DNA from: an uncultured Clostridia bacterium
GTDB lineage: Bacteria; Bacillota; Clostridia; Oscillospirales; Ruminococcaceae
Assembly (NCBI GenBank): GCA_946498095.1
Contig: CAMMMX010000007.1
Coordinates: forward strand, 45,377-109,376
Length of the DNA stretch: 64,000 bases
Direction: 5' to 3'
Part shown: in pieces, positions 1 to 9,897 of the stretch
How positions within the stretch are numbered: position 1 is the stretch's first letter
Layout: each line of letters starts with the position of its first letter
Program-made: the position numbers and the translations under genes
Notes under the pieces: model-generated
The model's input: only the letters and a program-made list of their open reading frames with translations
Told to the model about the DNA's origin: nothing
The model's database searches: none

Positions 1-1
1 C

Positions 2-1441
2 GCGTCAGAGCTTCTGTTCCTGTCCTATCCGCTGAAGGATGCACGCGGCAAGGCGCTGAGTCCTTCGCCGATGGTTGATGAGATCGCAAAACAGCTGTCG
101 TTGCCGGTGTGCAGTATGGAACAGGCGGATCCGTTGGAGCGTGTCGCCGGGAAAAAAACGGCGTACCAACTTTATGCAGAGCATCTGCATAGGCCGACTG
201 CTCTGAGCGAATCGGCAGGAGCGTTTCTGAAGGAGGATCCTGCGTACCGCGTCAGGGTTGAGCGGCTAGATTGTGCGTCCCGTCGTCCGGTGCATCGTCT
301 GAAGGAACCGGGGACGGCGCGGGAGCTATATGGCAGCAGCCTGTGGATATCCCCCAGCAGTATTGAAAGCTTTCACCGTTGCAAGTACCTGCATTTTCTG
401 CGTTATGGACTGCGGCTGCGTACAATGTCGCGAGCGCAGTTGAGCCCGCTGGAATCGGGCAACGTCATCCACCGCTGTCTATATGATGTGGTTTCTCAAA
501 CATCAAGGGATCAATTTTTGCGGATGTCGCGTAGTGCGATGGATCAAGCGGTACGGGACAGCCTGTCGCGTTATCTGAAGGAGATGATGTCGGGCGCCGA
601 GAACAAGACGCAGCGGTTTCAGTATCTGTTTCGCCGCCTTAGCCGCACGATGACGCAGATTCTGGTACAGCTGCAGCAGGAATTTCAAGCTGGCAGCTTT
701 GCCGTGTCGGATTGCGAGCTGCGTATCAGCGACGAGGCGGACATTTGCCCGCTGTACATAAAAACCTCCGAAGGGACGGAACTGCGTGTCGCCGGCGTCA
801 TTGATCGTGTGGACACATATGAAAAAGCCGGAAAGCGTTATCTGCGTATCATTGATTACAAATCCGGCGCCAAGGAATTTGTGCTCGACGATTTATATTA
901 CGGCCTCAATCTGCAAATGATGCTCTATCTGCTGATGGCGTGGAAGAACGGACGAGGCAAGTACGACGGCGTTATCCCGGCTGGAATCCTTTACTTCCGC
1001 GCCAACGATACGTCACCGTCACTGGAACGAGACGCGGATGCAGACGCGGTAGAGTCGGCGCGACATGCACAGTACAGGATGAGTGGTATCCTTCTGGATG
1101 ACGAAACGTCACTGCGGGCGATGGAACAGGATTTGAAAGGAGTTTTCATCCCCTGTGAGCAAATGCCGGACGGCAGTTATACCAAGGCATCCCGCTTGAT
1201 GGATTTACAGTCGCTTGGTAGGCTGAAGGGCTACACCGATCAGTTGCTCGAAGAAATGGCGCGGTCGCTGCTGTCGGGAGAGATTGAGGCGCGGCCGGTC
1301 AGCGGATTGGGTTATGACCCGTGTGCCTATTGCGATTACCGTGATGTGTGCGATATCACTACCGGCGTGCAGAAACCGTGTCGCGAGATTGGCAAGCTTA
1401 CCGAGGAGCAGAAACAGGTGTGGCTGGGAGGTGCGGAATGA
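2..1441 (+). CDS. addB: AddB, helicase/nuclease subunit B (5'-truncated by window edge)
   Basis: AddB pairs with AddA to form the helicase-nuclease that resects double-strand breaks to Chi, the role RecBCD plays in enterics. Only the C-terminal 479 codons are inside the window; the frame is open to the left edge, so the start lies outside. Visible: a RecB-type nuclease core with G-V-I-D-R-V-D near codon 260 and I-D-Y-K-S-G near codon 285, and iron-sulfur cysteines, one in FHRCKYL and a C-terminal C-X2-C-X5-C (CAYCDYRDVC), the arrangement known for AddB. The stop codon overlaps the addA start (ATGA), so the two are translationally coupled. Confidence 0.95.
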   Translation, partial: ASELLFLSYPLKDARGKALSPSPMVDEIAKQLSLPVCSMEQADPLERVAGKKTAYQLYAEHLHRPTALSESAGAFLKEDPAYRVRVERLDCASRRPVHRLKEPGTARELYGSSLWISPSSIESFHRCKYLHFLRYGLRLRTMSRAQLSPLESGNVIHRCLYDVVSQTSRDQFLRMSRSAMDQAVRDSLSRYLKEMMSGAENKTQRFQYLFRRLSRTMTQILVQLQQEFQAGSFAVSDCELRISDEADICPLYIKTSEGTELRVAGVIDRVDTYEKAGKRYLRIIDYKSGAKEFVLDDLYYGLNLQMMLYLLMAWKNGRGKYDGVIPAGILYFRANDTSPSLERDADADAVESARHAQYRMSGILLDDETSLRAMEQDLKGVFIPCEQMPDGSYTKASRLMDLQSLGRLKGYTDQLLEEMARSLLSGEIEARPVSGLGYDPCAYCDYRDVCDITTGVQKPCREIGKLTEEQKQVWLGGAE

Positions 1442-4400
1442 GCAAAAATTGGACGCAGGCGCAGCGACAGGCGATTGAAACGCGGGGATGTTCCGTACTG
1501 GTTTCAGCGGCAGCGGGCAGCGGAAAAACCACTGTTTTGGTGGAGCGTGTGACGCAGATGATCCTCCATGGGGAGGTGTCGGCAGACCGGCTTTTGATCG
1601 TTACCTTCACGAATGCGGCAGCGACTTCCATGAAGAAAAAAATTCTGGACAGCATTGCCGTTCAGCTGGCTTTACAGCCGGATAACCGGGAGCTTCAGCG
1701 GCAGCAGATTCTTTTATACCAGGCCAAAATATGCACCATTGATTCTTACTGTCTAGATCTGGCCCGTACATATTTCCACTTGCTTGACATCCCGCCCGAC
1801 TTTCGCCTTGCAGACGATGCGGATATGCAGGTCATGAAAAAAGAGGCAATGGACAGTGTGCTGGAAGAGTTTTATGCGTCGCATGCGGAGGAGATGGATC
1901 TCCTTTATGACTTTTTTTGCTTCCGTAGCGACCAGGCGTTGATCAGCCTTGTTGACAGGTTGTTTGAGTTTACGCGGGCGATGGCTTTTCCGGAAAAGTG
2001 GTACCGGGAGCAGCTACAGCGTTACAAACAGGAAGGGTTGGCGGATGGATGGCGCGCCGCGTTGGAGGACGAGCTTTCTCAGCGGGCGCGGCAGTTGCAG
2101 TCCTTGGCAGATCTTGCATGTAAAGCTTGTCAGGGGGATGATAAGCTGGAAAAGGCGTATCTGCCGCTGATGCTGGAATACCGCACTTTTGCGGATAGGG
2201 TAAGCGCCGCCTCCCACGATCTTGACGGCGTTCGGCAGGTCCTTAACGGATTTGAAAAAGGAAGACTGGGAATCGTGCGGAAAGCTTCTGATCCTACCGC
2301 CCAGCAGACGGTCAAAGATGCACGCGACGCTTTCGTCATTCAGGTGGAGCAGATGCGGGAGATTGTCTGTTCCGATATGGATGACTATGAAACAGACAGG
2401 CAGGCGTTGCTGCCGGTACTGGATACGTTGATCCGCCTTGCGCGGCGCTATGAGCAAGCGCTGTATGACATCAAAAAGGAGCGGGCGCTGTTCCATTTTT
2501 CTGATATTGTCCATTTTGCCATTCAGCTGACCTCTGTAGAGCTGGAAGACGGTGAAATCGCCCGGACGCCGCTGTGCAGGGAGTTGTCTGCAGGCTATGA
2601 CGCGATATTCATCGATGAATACCAGGATATCAACGCTGTACAGGACATGCTGTTTACCCTTTTGTCGCGTGACGAAGAAAATCTGTTTATCGTCGGAGAT
2701 GTTAAGCAAAGTATTTACCGTTTCCGTAACGCCAATCCACAGCTTTTTTTAGATAAGAAAGCGCGTTTTCAGCCCTTTGGGACGCCGGGTAAACAGGTAA
2801 AAATTGTACTTGGCGAAAATTTTAGAAGCCGCGAAGAAGTAACGGACTTTGTCAATTTCTTGTTTGGCCGGATTATGAGCCCAAGAACCGGCGAATTGGT
2901 TTACGGTGAGGAAGAACAGCTGATCCCGGCAGCGCAGTATCCACAAGCGCCAGACCGCATCTGCTCCATTGACGTTATTCGTTGGCCGGCTTCGGGACAG
3001 GAGATGACGGCTTCCCAGGCTCAGGCGGTTTATGTCGCCCAGGAAATTGTACGGATGCTGCGGGAGGGATATCCTGTGGCTGATCGTATAGGAGGGACGC
3101 TGCGACCTTGCCGCCCGTCCGATTTCTGTATCTTGTTGCGCAGCGTACGAGGCAGGGCGGAGTTGTATGTCGACGCGCTAACGCAGGCCGGCGTCGGGGT
3201 TTGGTCAGATACGGATCAAGGCTACTTTTCCGCAGTAGAGGTCCGGATTATGCTGAATCTGCTGCGTATCCTTGACAATCCGCTTTCCGATGCGGCTTTC
3301 GTTTCGGTGATGGCGTCTCCGATGTTCCTGTTTAACGACGACGAGCTGGCACGCATCCGTCTGCTGGGGCGGGATAAGCCGATGTATCTTTGCGTAGAAG
3401 AGGCGTCACGACTGGGAGATGCCAAGGCGTCGGACTTTCTGTGCGTCCTCCGGAAGCTGCGTACGTTTGCTGTTCGGAACAGCGTGGAGGCCTTGATTCG
3501 AGAAATTTACGACGAGACAGATTTTTTGCCGGTTATGCAGGCTTGGAGTCCATGGGGGAGTGAACAGATCCGTGCGAATCTGCGTCTGCTTCTGGATTAC
3601 GCTGCTTCCTTCGCTGGAAGAGGCAGCAGCGGACTCAGTGGATTTGTCCGTTACCTTGACAGTGTCATGGAACAGGGAGGCGACCTAAAAGGGGTCAATA
3701 TTGTTTCTGAAACCGCTGACGTGGTCAAAATCATGAGTATTCATCATTCAAAGGGGCTGGAATTTCCGATCGTTTTCCTTCCGGACTGTTCTAAACGATT
3801 CAACCTTGACGACGTACAGAAAAGCGATGTCCTGTTGGATGATGCGCTTGGGATCGGGCTGCGGCGGGTGGAGCGGGAGAATTTGAAGAAATTCAGTACA
3901 CTGCCCCGACAGGCCATCGCTTGCAGTGCACGGCAAAAACAACTGAGCGAGGAGATGCGGGTGCTATATGTAGCATTGACCCGCGCACAGGAAAAACTGA
4001 TCCTTGTTGCCAGTGAAGCTAAGCCAGAGGAAAAAATGCAGCGGCTTTCCCTGTATGTGGGGGAGGACGGCAGTATCGACCCGATGGGGGTGAGCGGAGC
4101 GTCGTCTTACGCCGACTGGCTATGGATGGCCTGTTCATCCGCGGTGCCGGGCGCGCCGTTTACATTGCGGTTTATAGAGCCAAGCGAGATCATAGCTCGG
4201 GCGACGGAGCAACCGCAGGAGGAAGCGCGTCCGTTGCCACAGGAGAATTTGGTTCGGCAGGTTAGGGCGGCGGCGTCCTACCGCTACCCGTTTGAGACGC
4301 AAGTGCGGATTCCGGCGAAGTTGGCTGTAACGGAGTTGGTTGGCGGTGCGCATACGGGGACACTGACGCGTCCGACGTTTTCACGAGAGGATCGCTTTAC

Positions 4401-4917
4401 TGCGACTGACGCGGGCAACGCTGTGCACCACTTCATGCAATTTGCTGATTATGTCCGTGCAGCGAAAGATGTAGAGGCGGAGGTGGACCGTTTAAAGGAG
4501 ATGCAGCTGCTGTCAAAGCAGGAGGCGGAGCATATCAGCGTGCCTCGCCTCATACGTTTTTTTGAAAGTCCTTTGGCAAACCGGATCCTCTCTGCTCAAT
4601 GCGTCTATCGTGAATTTAAATTTCTGACGCGGATTCCGGCGGAGCAATATTTGCGGGCGCAGGGGCAGGAAACTTGCGGTGGTGCGGATGGTGCGGAAAT
4701 TTTCATCCAAGGTATCGCCGACTGCGTATTCGAGGAGGATGGGAAGCGGTATATCGTTGATTATAAAACGGACGTGGTGTCCTCCGTACAAGAGCTGGCC
4801 TTGCGGTATGCGCCCCAGCTTCGGCTGTATCGCAAGGCTGTGGAGGAAAGTTTGGGCGCAATTTCCGGTTGTATCCTATACGCCTTCCATTTGGGACAGC
4901 AGATACAAGTGGACTGA
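1438..4917 (+). CDS. addA: AddA, ATP-dependent helicase/nuclease subunit A
   Basis: UvrD-like superfamily 1 helicase fused to a RecB nuclease; partner of AddB in double-strand-break repair. The 1159-aa length is normal for the family. Walker A G-S-G-K-T lies at residues 27-31, followed by the VTFTNAAA motif, Walker B with IDEYQD near residue 395, the GDVKQSIYRFR motif, and the late helicase motif VALTRAQEK near 850. The C-terminal nuclease has G-I-A-D ... V-D-Y-K-T-D near residues 1090-1110. I chose the ATG at 1438 because it overlaps the addB stop; the frame is open further upstream, but that stretch lies inside addB. Confidence 0.96.
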   Translation: MSKNWTQAQRQAIETRGCSVLVSAAAGSGKTTVLVERVTQMILHGEVSADRLLIVTFTNAAATSMKKKILDSIAVQLALQPDNRELQRQQILLYQAKICTIDSYCLDLARTYFHLLDIPPDFRLADDADMQVMKKEAMDSVLEEFYASHAEEMDLLYDFFCFRSDQALISLVDRLFEFTRAMAFPEKWYREQLQRYKQEGLADGWRAALEDELSQRARQLQSLADLACKACQGDDKLEKAYLPLMLEYRTFADRVSAASHDLDGVRQVLNGFEKGRLGIVRKASDPTAQQTVKDARDAFVIQVEQMREIVCSDMDDYETDRQALLPVLDTLIRLARRYEQALYDIKKERALFHFSDIVHFAIQLTSVELEDGEIARTPLCRELSAGYDAIFIDEYQDINAVQDMLFTLLSRDEENLFIVGDVKQSIYRFRNANPQLFLDKKARFQPFGTPGKQVKIVLGENFRSREEVTDFVNFLFGRIMSPRTGELVYGEEEQLIPAAQYPQAPDRICSIDVIRWPASGQEMTASQAQAVYVAQEIVRMLREGYPVADRIGGTLRPCRPSDFCILLRSVRGRAELYVDALTQAGVGVWSDTDQGYFSAVEVRIMLNLLRILDNPLSDAAFVSVMASPMFLFNDDELARIRLLGRDKPMYLCVEEASRLGDAKASDFLCVLRKLRTFAVRNSVEALIREIYDETDFLPVMQAWSPWGSEQIRANLRLLLDYAASFAGRGSSGLSGFVRYLDSVMEQGGDLKGVNIVSETADVVKIMSIHHSKGLEFPIVFLPDCSKRFNLDDVQKSDVLLDDALGIGLRRVERENLKKFSTLPRQAIACSARQKQLSEEMRVLYVALTRAQEKLILVASEAKPEEKMQRLSLYVGEDGSIDPMGVSGASSYADWLWMACSSAVPGAPFTLRFIEPSEIIARATEQPQEEARPLPQENLVRQVRAAASYRYPFETQVRIPAKLAVTELVGGAHTGTLTRPTFSREDRFTATDAGNAVHHFMQFADYVRAAKDVEAEVDRLKEMQLLSKQEAEHISVPRLIRFFESPLANRILSAQCVYREFKFLTRIPAEQYLRAQGQETCGGADGAEIFIQGIADCVFEEDGKRYIVDYKTDVVSSVQELALRYAPQLRLYRKAVEESLGAISGCILYAFHLGQQIQVD

Positions 4918-5074
4918 TGCGTCCGAGCCAAGTGTTTTGCCGCTGTATCGGCGGCTGATACATAGAAGAACAGGAAAACACAAGGGTTCCAGATTAACAA
5001 GGGTTTCGACTCCATGGCGACATGCCCTCTGTTATGATGGGAAACCACATGAATTGAGGAAAGGATAGAGGAGA

Positions 5075-7429
5075 ATGAGAGCAGAAAGAATTGTACTAAA
5101 GGAAAAGCCCTATCAGATTGATCCTGGCGATACGAGTATCCCATGGGCGATCCGCAAATTGTGGGACGCGAGTTTCGTTACGGTCCCGGGGAGCGGACAG
5201 GAGAGCGCTGTCTATGCTTTCCGCCTGCGCTTTGAAATGCCACAGGCGGAGCGGGTACGCTTCCATGTGACGGCTGACGAGCGTTACGAGCTGTATATCG
5301 ACGGGGAATTAGCGGGGCGCGGTAGCGAGCGTGGCGATATGGATAACTGGTATTACGAGACCTACGAGGCAGATTTGTCCGAGGGCGAACATGTAATCAC
5401 CGCACGGGTATGGTATTTCGGCGCGTTGCGTCCCTGGGCGCAGATGGGGATCTATCCCGCGTTTTTGTTCTCTCCGCAGGAGAAGAAACATATGCAGCGG
5501 ATGGCAACCGGGATCGCACCTTGGGAGTGTATCCGCTTGCCGGGGTACGGTTTTGTTGACGCGGTACAGGCCTTCGGCGTCGGCACTGGCGCCAAGCTTG
5601 TCATCGATGGAACAAAATATCTGTGGGATTGGAACAGCACGTCCTGTACGGCACAATGGCAGCCGGCAGAGGCGGTTGAGCAAGGGTATGAAACCTGTAA
5701 CTACGATTTCCGCGAAAAGGTACGCGTGCTGGTGCCGGGACGTCTGCCTGCTGCCTATCAAGGATGGGTTGATCACGTAACAGTCCGTCTTGCCGATCAT
5801 GGTGAAAACGATAGCTTTTCCGCGGCGGCGAATTGTACCAGTATGGCAGATGCTTTCCAGGCGATGCTGGACGGTGAAAAGGCCGTGACCGTTGGTGCGG
5901 GCGAAACGGTGCGTGTACTCTTTGATTTAAACGACTATAACTGTGTGTATCCGTACCTGCGGGTCAGCGGCGGCAAGGGTGCGCAGATCCGCCTGGGCTG
6001 GCAGGAAGGACTGTACGACAAGCATAATCAGAAGGGCGTCCGCAGCGACATAGAAGGTAAGCGGTGGTTTAACAGCGAGAGCGACGTCTTCCTCCCTGAC
6101 GGAGGGGAAGGACGCGTGTTTGACACGCTTTGGTGGCATGCGGGTAAATACGCTCTGCTGGAAGTGACAACGGGCGATCAGCCGGTGACACTGGAAGGCC
6201 TTACGCTAGAGGAAACGCGTTTCGACTGGCAACGTGGCGATTTACTGCTGGAGTCGAGCGATCAGCGGATGAATGCGCTGGTTCCCGTTCTACTGAGGTC
6301 GGTGCAGATGTGTACGCATGAGACCTTTATGGACTGCCCCTTCTACGAGCAACTCATGTATCTGGGCGATACAAGGACGCAGGCGCTGGTGGCATATACA
6401 GCGTTTTCCAACAGCGAACTGATGCGTAAGGCGGTAGAGATTTTCCGTGGATCGGTGCATTCTAACTCTACGCATCTGCTCAATTGTGCTTACCCGCAGA
6501 CGGGAGGAAAACTGATTCCATCGTTCAATTTCTGGTGGGTTGGTATGGTGTATGATTATGCGCTCTGGCGTGGCGAAAAAGAATTTATCCGTTCGTTGAT
6601 GCCCAGTGTGCGGTTCATCATGGACAGCTTGTTGGCCCAGCGCGACGAAAACGGCCTTGTCGTCAACCCGGAGGGCTGGAATTACATCGATGACGGCAGT
6701 AGCGGCTATTCCGCAGGCATTCCTGAGGATAACGGGCGGATGGTCAATTGTCCGTATAATTTGGTGGCGGTACTTTCGCTGCGTTATCTGATGCAGTTGG
6801 AGGAATACGTCGGAGAACCTCTTTTGGCGCAGCGCGCCGATGACATGTCCCGTTCTCTCATGCGTCAGGTGGATAAGGTGTTCTGGGACCATGAAAAGAA
6901 CGCTTATGCCGATGACTACGCACACAGCATTTATTCCGAACACAGCCTGAATCTTGCTGTCCTTACCCAATTGCTGGATGACGAAATGCTGGCAAAGGTA
7001 GCGAAGACGCTGGCGTCGGATCTGTCTTTTGCCCATAACAGGCCGAGTATGTTTTTCTCCCATTACCAGCTGTCCTCCTACGCAGCTATTGGACGTCCGG
7101 ATTTGGCGATGAAACAACTGGAAAAATGGTATGGCTTATTGGATATGGGATTCCATACAACGCCTGAAACTTTTTCGGAGTACACACGTTCTGATTGTCA
7201 TGCCTGGGGTGCGCATCCTTATTACTATCTATGTACCGGGATTGCGGGTGTGCGTCCGGCAAAGATGGGTTTTGAGGAAATCGAGGTCCATCCGCAGCTT
7301 GGCGATTTGCAGTTTATTCATGTCAGACTGCCACACCCAAAAGGAGAGATTGAGGTCTACGCGGATCAAAGCGGCAAGATTGAGGTGCAGGCGCCACAGG
7401 GCGTGAAGTACACCATTGTACGCGATTGA
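5075..7429 (+). CDS. GH78-family alpha-L-rhamnosidase-like glycoside hydrolase
   Basis: A 784-aa protein with the layout of bacterial alpha-L-rhamnosidases: an N-terminal beta-sandwich (residues about 45-135) with a carbohydrate-binding look, a middle beta domain, and an (alpha/alpha)6 barrel. The barrel starts near residue 410, where ETFMDCPFYEQLMYLGDTR matches the conserved active-site entry of the family. A small C-terminal beta domain follows. There is no signal peptide, so the enzyme is cytoplasmic and probably acts on imported rhamnosides or similar deoxyhexosides. The RBS AGGAAAGGATAGAGGAG precedes the ATG. No transporter or regulator is adjacent; it sits alone between addA and a terminator. 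Substrate is inferred from family only. Confidence 0.8.
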   Translation: MRAERIVLKEKPYQIDPGDTSIPWAIRKLWDASFVTVPGSGQESAVYAFRLRFEMPQAERVRFHVTADERYELYIDGELAGRGSERGDMDNWYYETYEADLSEGEHVITARVWYFGALRPWAQMGIYPAFLFSPQEKKHMQRMATGIAPWECIRLPGYGFVDAVQAFGVGTGAKLVIDGTKYLWDWNSTSCTAQWQPAEAVEQGYETCNYDFREKVRVLVPGRLPAAYQGWVDHVTVRLADHGENDSFSAAANCTSMADAFQAMLDGEKAVTVGAGETVRVLFDLNDYNCVYPYLRVSGGKGAQIRLGWQEGLYDKHNQKGVRSDIEGKRWFNSESDVFLPDGGEGRVFDTLWWHAGKYALLEVTTGDQPVTLEGLTLEETRFDWQRGDLLLESSDQRMNALVPVLLRSVQMCTHETFMDCPFYEQLMYLGDTRTQALVAYTAFSNSELMRKAVEIFRGSVHSNSTHLLNCAYPQTGGKLIPSFNFWWVGMVYDYALWRGEKEFIRSLMPSVRFIMDSLLAQRDENGLVVNPEGWNYIDDGSSGYSAGIPEDNGRMVNCPYNLVAVLSLRYLMQLEEYVGEPLLAQRADDMSRSLMRQVDKVFWDHEKNAYADDYAHSIYSEHSLNLAVLTQLLDDEMLAKVAKTLASDLSFAHNRPSMFFSHYQLSSYAAIGRPDLAMKQLEKWYGLLDMGFHTTPETFSEYTRSDCHAWGAHPYYYLCTGIAGVRPAKMGFEEIEVHPQLGDLQFIHVRLPHPKGEIEVYADQSGKIEVQAPQGVKYTIVRD

Positions 7430-7453
7430 TAAAAAGAAAGTATATAGTTTACG

Positions 7454-7515
7454 AAAAGCCGCATGGTGTGGAAAAAGGGAAGTTTCTTCATCCACATCTT
7501 ATGCGGCTTTCTTTT
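7454..7515 (+). terminator. Rho-independent terminator after the GH78 gene
   Basis: AAAGCCGCAT pairs with ATGCGGCTTT at the far end, and the inner TGTGGA pairs with TCCACA around an A/T-rich loop. The stem is followed by CTTTTG. It begins 25 nt after the stop codon. Confidence 0.8.
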
Positions 7516-7585
7516 GATCCTCGCAACAAAAGAGAAAAGTATTTAAAATCGATTCAATAAAATTAAACAAATCGTCCGAAGAGGA

Positions 7586-7614
7586 TTGATAAATCACTGA
7601 AAATATGTTATTAT
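7586..7614 (+). promoter_or_regulatory. Sigma-A type promoter for the MoxR operon
   Basis: TTGATA (7586-7591), a 17-bp spacer, then TATTAT (7609-7614). It lies 40 bp ahead of the moxR start and downstream of the preceding terminator. Confidence 0.6.
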
Positions 7615-7654
7615 TGACTATACTGTAAAAGTACCAGAAGGGACGTGGGGGATA

Positions 7655-8629
7655 ATGATAGAGAAACAGTTGGATGCCGGTATGCCTGTCTCCAAAACAG
7701 CGTTACAGGCTCTGGACATTCTGAAGGAAGTGCAGAAAGCAGTTATTGGCAAAGATGAGGTAGTCAAAAAGGTCTTGATGGTGATACTCGCAAACGGGCA
7801 TATTCTGATCGAGGATATCCCGGGTGTGGGAAAAACAACGCTCGCGCTGGCATTTTCCAAGGCAATGGCGCTTGACCACAAAAGATTGCAGTTTACGCCG
7901 GACGTCATGCCGACCGACGTGACTGGTTTTTCAGTGTACAATAAGCAGACGGGTACGTTTGAGTTTAAGCCCGGCGCTGCGATGTGTAACCTGTTTTTGG
8001 CGGATGAAATCAACCGGACATCCTCCAAAACGCAGTCTGCATTGCTGGAGGTCATGGAGGAGGGAAAAATTACTGTAGACGGTGTAACGCATCAGTTGCC
8101 GCGCCCATACACGGTGATTGCGACGCAAAACCCGATTGGCTATGTGGGAACACAGATGCTGCCCGAGTCCCAGCTGGACCGGTTTATGGTAAGGCTGCAA
8201 ATGGGGTATCCGGATATGATCAGCGAGTATAACATTCTCAAGGCAATGCAAGGAAGCCATATACTGGAGCGGGTACAGCAGGTTGCCACTATGGAGGACA
8301 TTCTGAAAATGCAGCAGGAAGTCGTCGATATTTATATGAGCGATGCCATTTATACCTATATTGTCAAGCTGGTGGCGAAAACACGTACACACCCCTTTGT
8401 CGAGTTGGGTGTCAGCACACGTGGCGGAATTGCTCTGACTAAGCTTTCAAAGGCGTGCGCTTATCTCAATGGACGCGATTATGTGGTTCCGGAGGATGTG
8501 GCCAATATTGCGAGCGATGTTATGGCGCATCGTTTGGTGCTGAATACAAAGGGTAAGGTCAACAATGTCAGAAGCGAGGATATTGTGGCTGAGGTGCAGC
8601 GGGAAGTAAGCTTTCCCAAAATTCAATAG
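7655..8629 (+). CDS. MoxR-family AAA+ ATPase
   Basis: A 324-aa AAA_3/MoxR ATPase. Walker A GVGKTT is at residues 57-62; Walker B is LFLADEIN near 113-120, followed by the SALLEVMEE helix and the sensor motif ATQNP near 160. MoxR proteins act as chaperones that mature partner proteins, typically those with DUF58/VWA domains encoded next door, as here. The ATG at 7655 follows GGGACGTGGGGG. First gene of a three-gene operon with the DUF58 and transglutaminase genes. The target of the ATPase is unknown. Confidence 0.93.
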   Translation: MIEKQLDAGMPVSKTALQALDILKEVQKAVIGKDEVVKKVLMVILANGHILIEDIPGVGKTTLALAFSKAMALDHKRLQFTPDVMPTDVTGFSVYNKQTGTFEFKPGAAMCNLFLADEINRTSSKTQSALLEVMEEGKITVDGVTHQLPRPYTVIATQNPIGYVGTQMLPESQLDRFMVRLQMGYPDMISEYNILKAMQGSHILERVQQVATMEDILKMQQEVVDIYMSDAIYTYIVKLVAKTRTHPFVELGVSTRGGIALTKLSKACAYLNGRDYVVPEDVANIASDVMAHRLVLNTKGKVNNVRSEDIVAEVQREVSFPKIQ

Positions 8630-8661
8630 GGCGAAACGTTATGGAAAGGTGAATCAGTCCC

Positions 8662-9897
8662 ATGAGCCTGCGCAGAATTCTCTATATTGCAATTGTTGTC
8701 GTCTGTATTTGTTTTTACGTGATGTACAAGGATTATCTCTCCTTTCTCACTTTGGTTTTTGTTCTAGCGCTTCCCGTATGCCTGTTTATTCTGCTTGTTT
8801 TGGTGAAAAGAGGGGTGCGGGTTGATTTGGCAAGCGCATTCACGTCTGTCAATAAAGGGGAGGAAGTTGCGATCGAGTTGCGCTTCGACAATCGTTGGAT
8901 TTTACCGATATCGAGGGTGGAAGCGGATCTTACCTGTTTCAACCATTTTTCCGGACAGCAGGAAAAGAAAACATTTGTTTTGGCTGTAAGCGCTCGAAAC
9001 CTTACCGTTGTACGTGCGGCGTTTTTTTCCGAATACTGTGGAAACCTGTTCGTACGATTGGATAAGGTGCGTTTTTATGATTACGGCGGCTTGTTTTGTT
9101 TGGGCACAAAGCCTCGAAAAGAGTTACAGATTGCAGTCATGCCGAAAATCTACCCCTTGGAAGCCGATTTGAAACCGGACATGGGCTCTGAAACAGACAG
9201 CGATTTGTATTCGTCCAGGAAAAGTGGGGACGACGTTTCAGAGGTGTTCGATATTCGCAGCTATCATGCGGGGGATAAGCTGCGCAGTATCCATTGGAAA
9301 CTCTCAAGCAAGAGGGATGATCTGATGGTCAAGGAATTTAGCCTTCCGCTGAGCACCAAAATCGTTATCGTGTTGGATATGGCGGTGGATAGCGTAAAGG
9401 ATGTATCGGATTTTTCTCAGGTCAATCAAAGGGTGGAGGTGCTGCTGGAAACTGCGATATCCATTTCTTACGCGTTGATTTCGCAGAAAATCCAGCATGT
9501 TTTTGAATGGTATCATTGGGAGGAACAATTTTTTCACCAGGTAGATATCCAATCTCCGGAGGACCTGTTCGAAACCATGCGAAGTATTTTACGGATGAGG
9601 GCGTACCAGACCGACGCTTGTTTGCAATGTCATCATGCGTTACAACATCAAAAAACGGCGGCACACACATATTATATAACCGCGTGCCTTAACGATGAGA
9701 TGTTTGGGCATTTGCCCTCCAAGCGGCGCAGCCAAGCTACATCGGTGCTATATGTCAGCAAGGAACAGATGTCAGCTCAAACAGAGGGATATCTCACCCG
9801 GTTGGAAGAAGAGCATTACCAGGTGGTACGTATGTGTGCGTCAAATTTTGAAGAGGTGCTCAGTACGGTTGATTTAGGGGGGGGAGTTCATGGCTAA
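8662..9897 (+). CDS. DUF58 domain protein, membrane-anchored
   Basis: A 411-aa protein with two N-terminal transmembrane helices (residues about 5-50) and a DUF58 core. The diagnostic block is RSYHAGDKLRSIHWKLSSKRDDLMVKEF-like around residues 195-230; here it is split as R-x-Y-x-x-G-D ... I-H-W-K. DUF58 proteins are obligate neighbours of MoxR ATPases and are probably their substrates. RBS GGAAAGGTGA lies ahead of the ATG. The stop overlaps the start of the transglutaminase gene by 8 bp, indicating coupled translation of all three. Confidence 0.92.
   Translation: MSLRRILYIAIVVVCICFYVMYKDYLSFLTLVFVLALPVCLFILLVLVKRGVRVDLASAFTSVNKGEEVAIELRFDNRWILPISRVEADLTCFNHFSGQQEKKTFVLAVSARNLTVVRAAFFSEYCGNLFVRLDKVRFYDYGGLFCLGTKPRKELQIAVMPKIYPLEADLKPDMGSETDSDLYSSRKSGDDVSEVFDIRSYHAGDKLRSIHWKLSSKRDDLMVKEFSLPLSTKIVIVLDMAVDSVKDVSDFSQVNQRVEVLLETAISISYALISQKIQHVFEWYHWEEQFFHQVDIQSPEDLFETMRSILRMRAYQTDACLQCHHALQHQKTAAHTYYITACLNDEMFGHLPSKRRSQATSVLYVSKEQMSAQTEGYLTRLEEEHYQVVRMCASNFEEVLSTVDLGGGVHG

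Noticed and set aside
2014..2709. 231-codon open frame antisense to addA
   Set aside because: It is the reverse-strand shadow of a conserved helicase gene in a balanced-composition genome, with no RBS or promoter.
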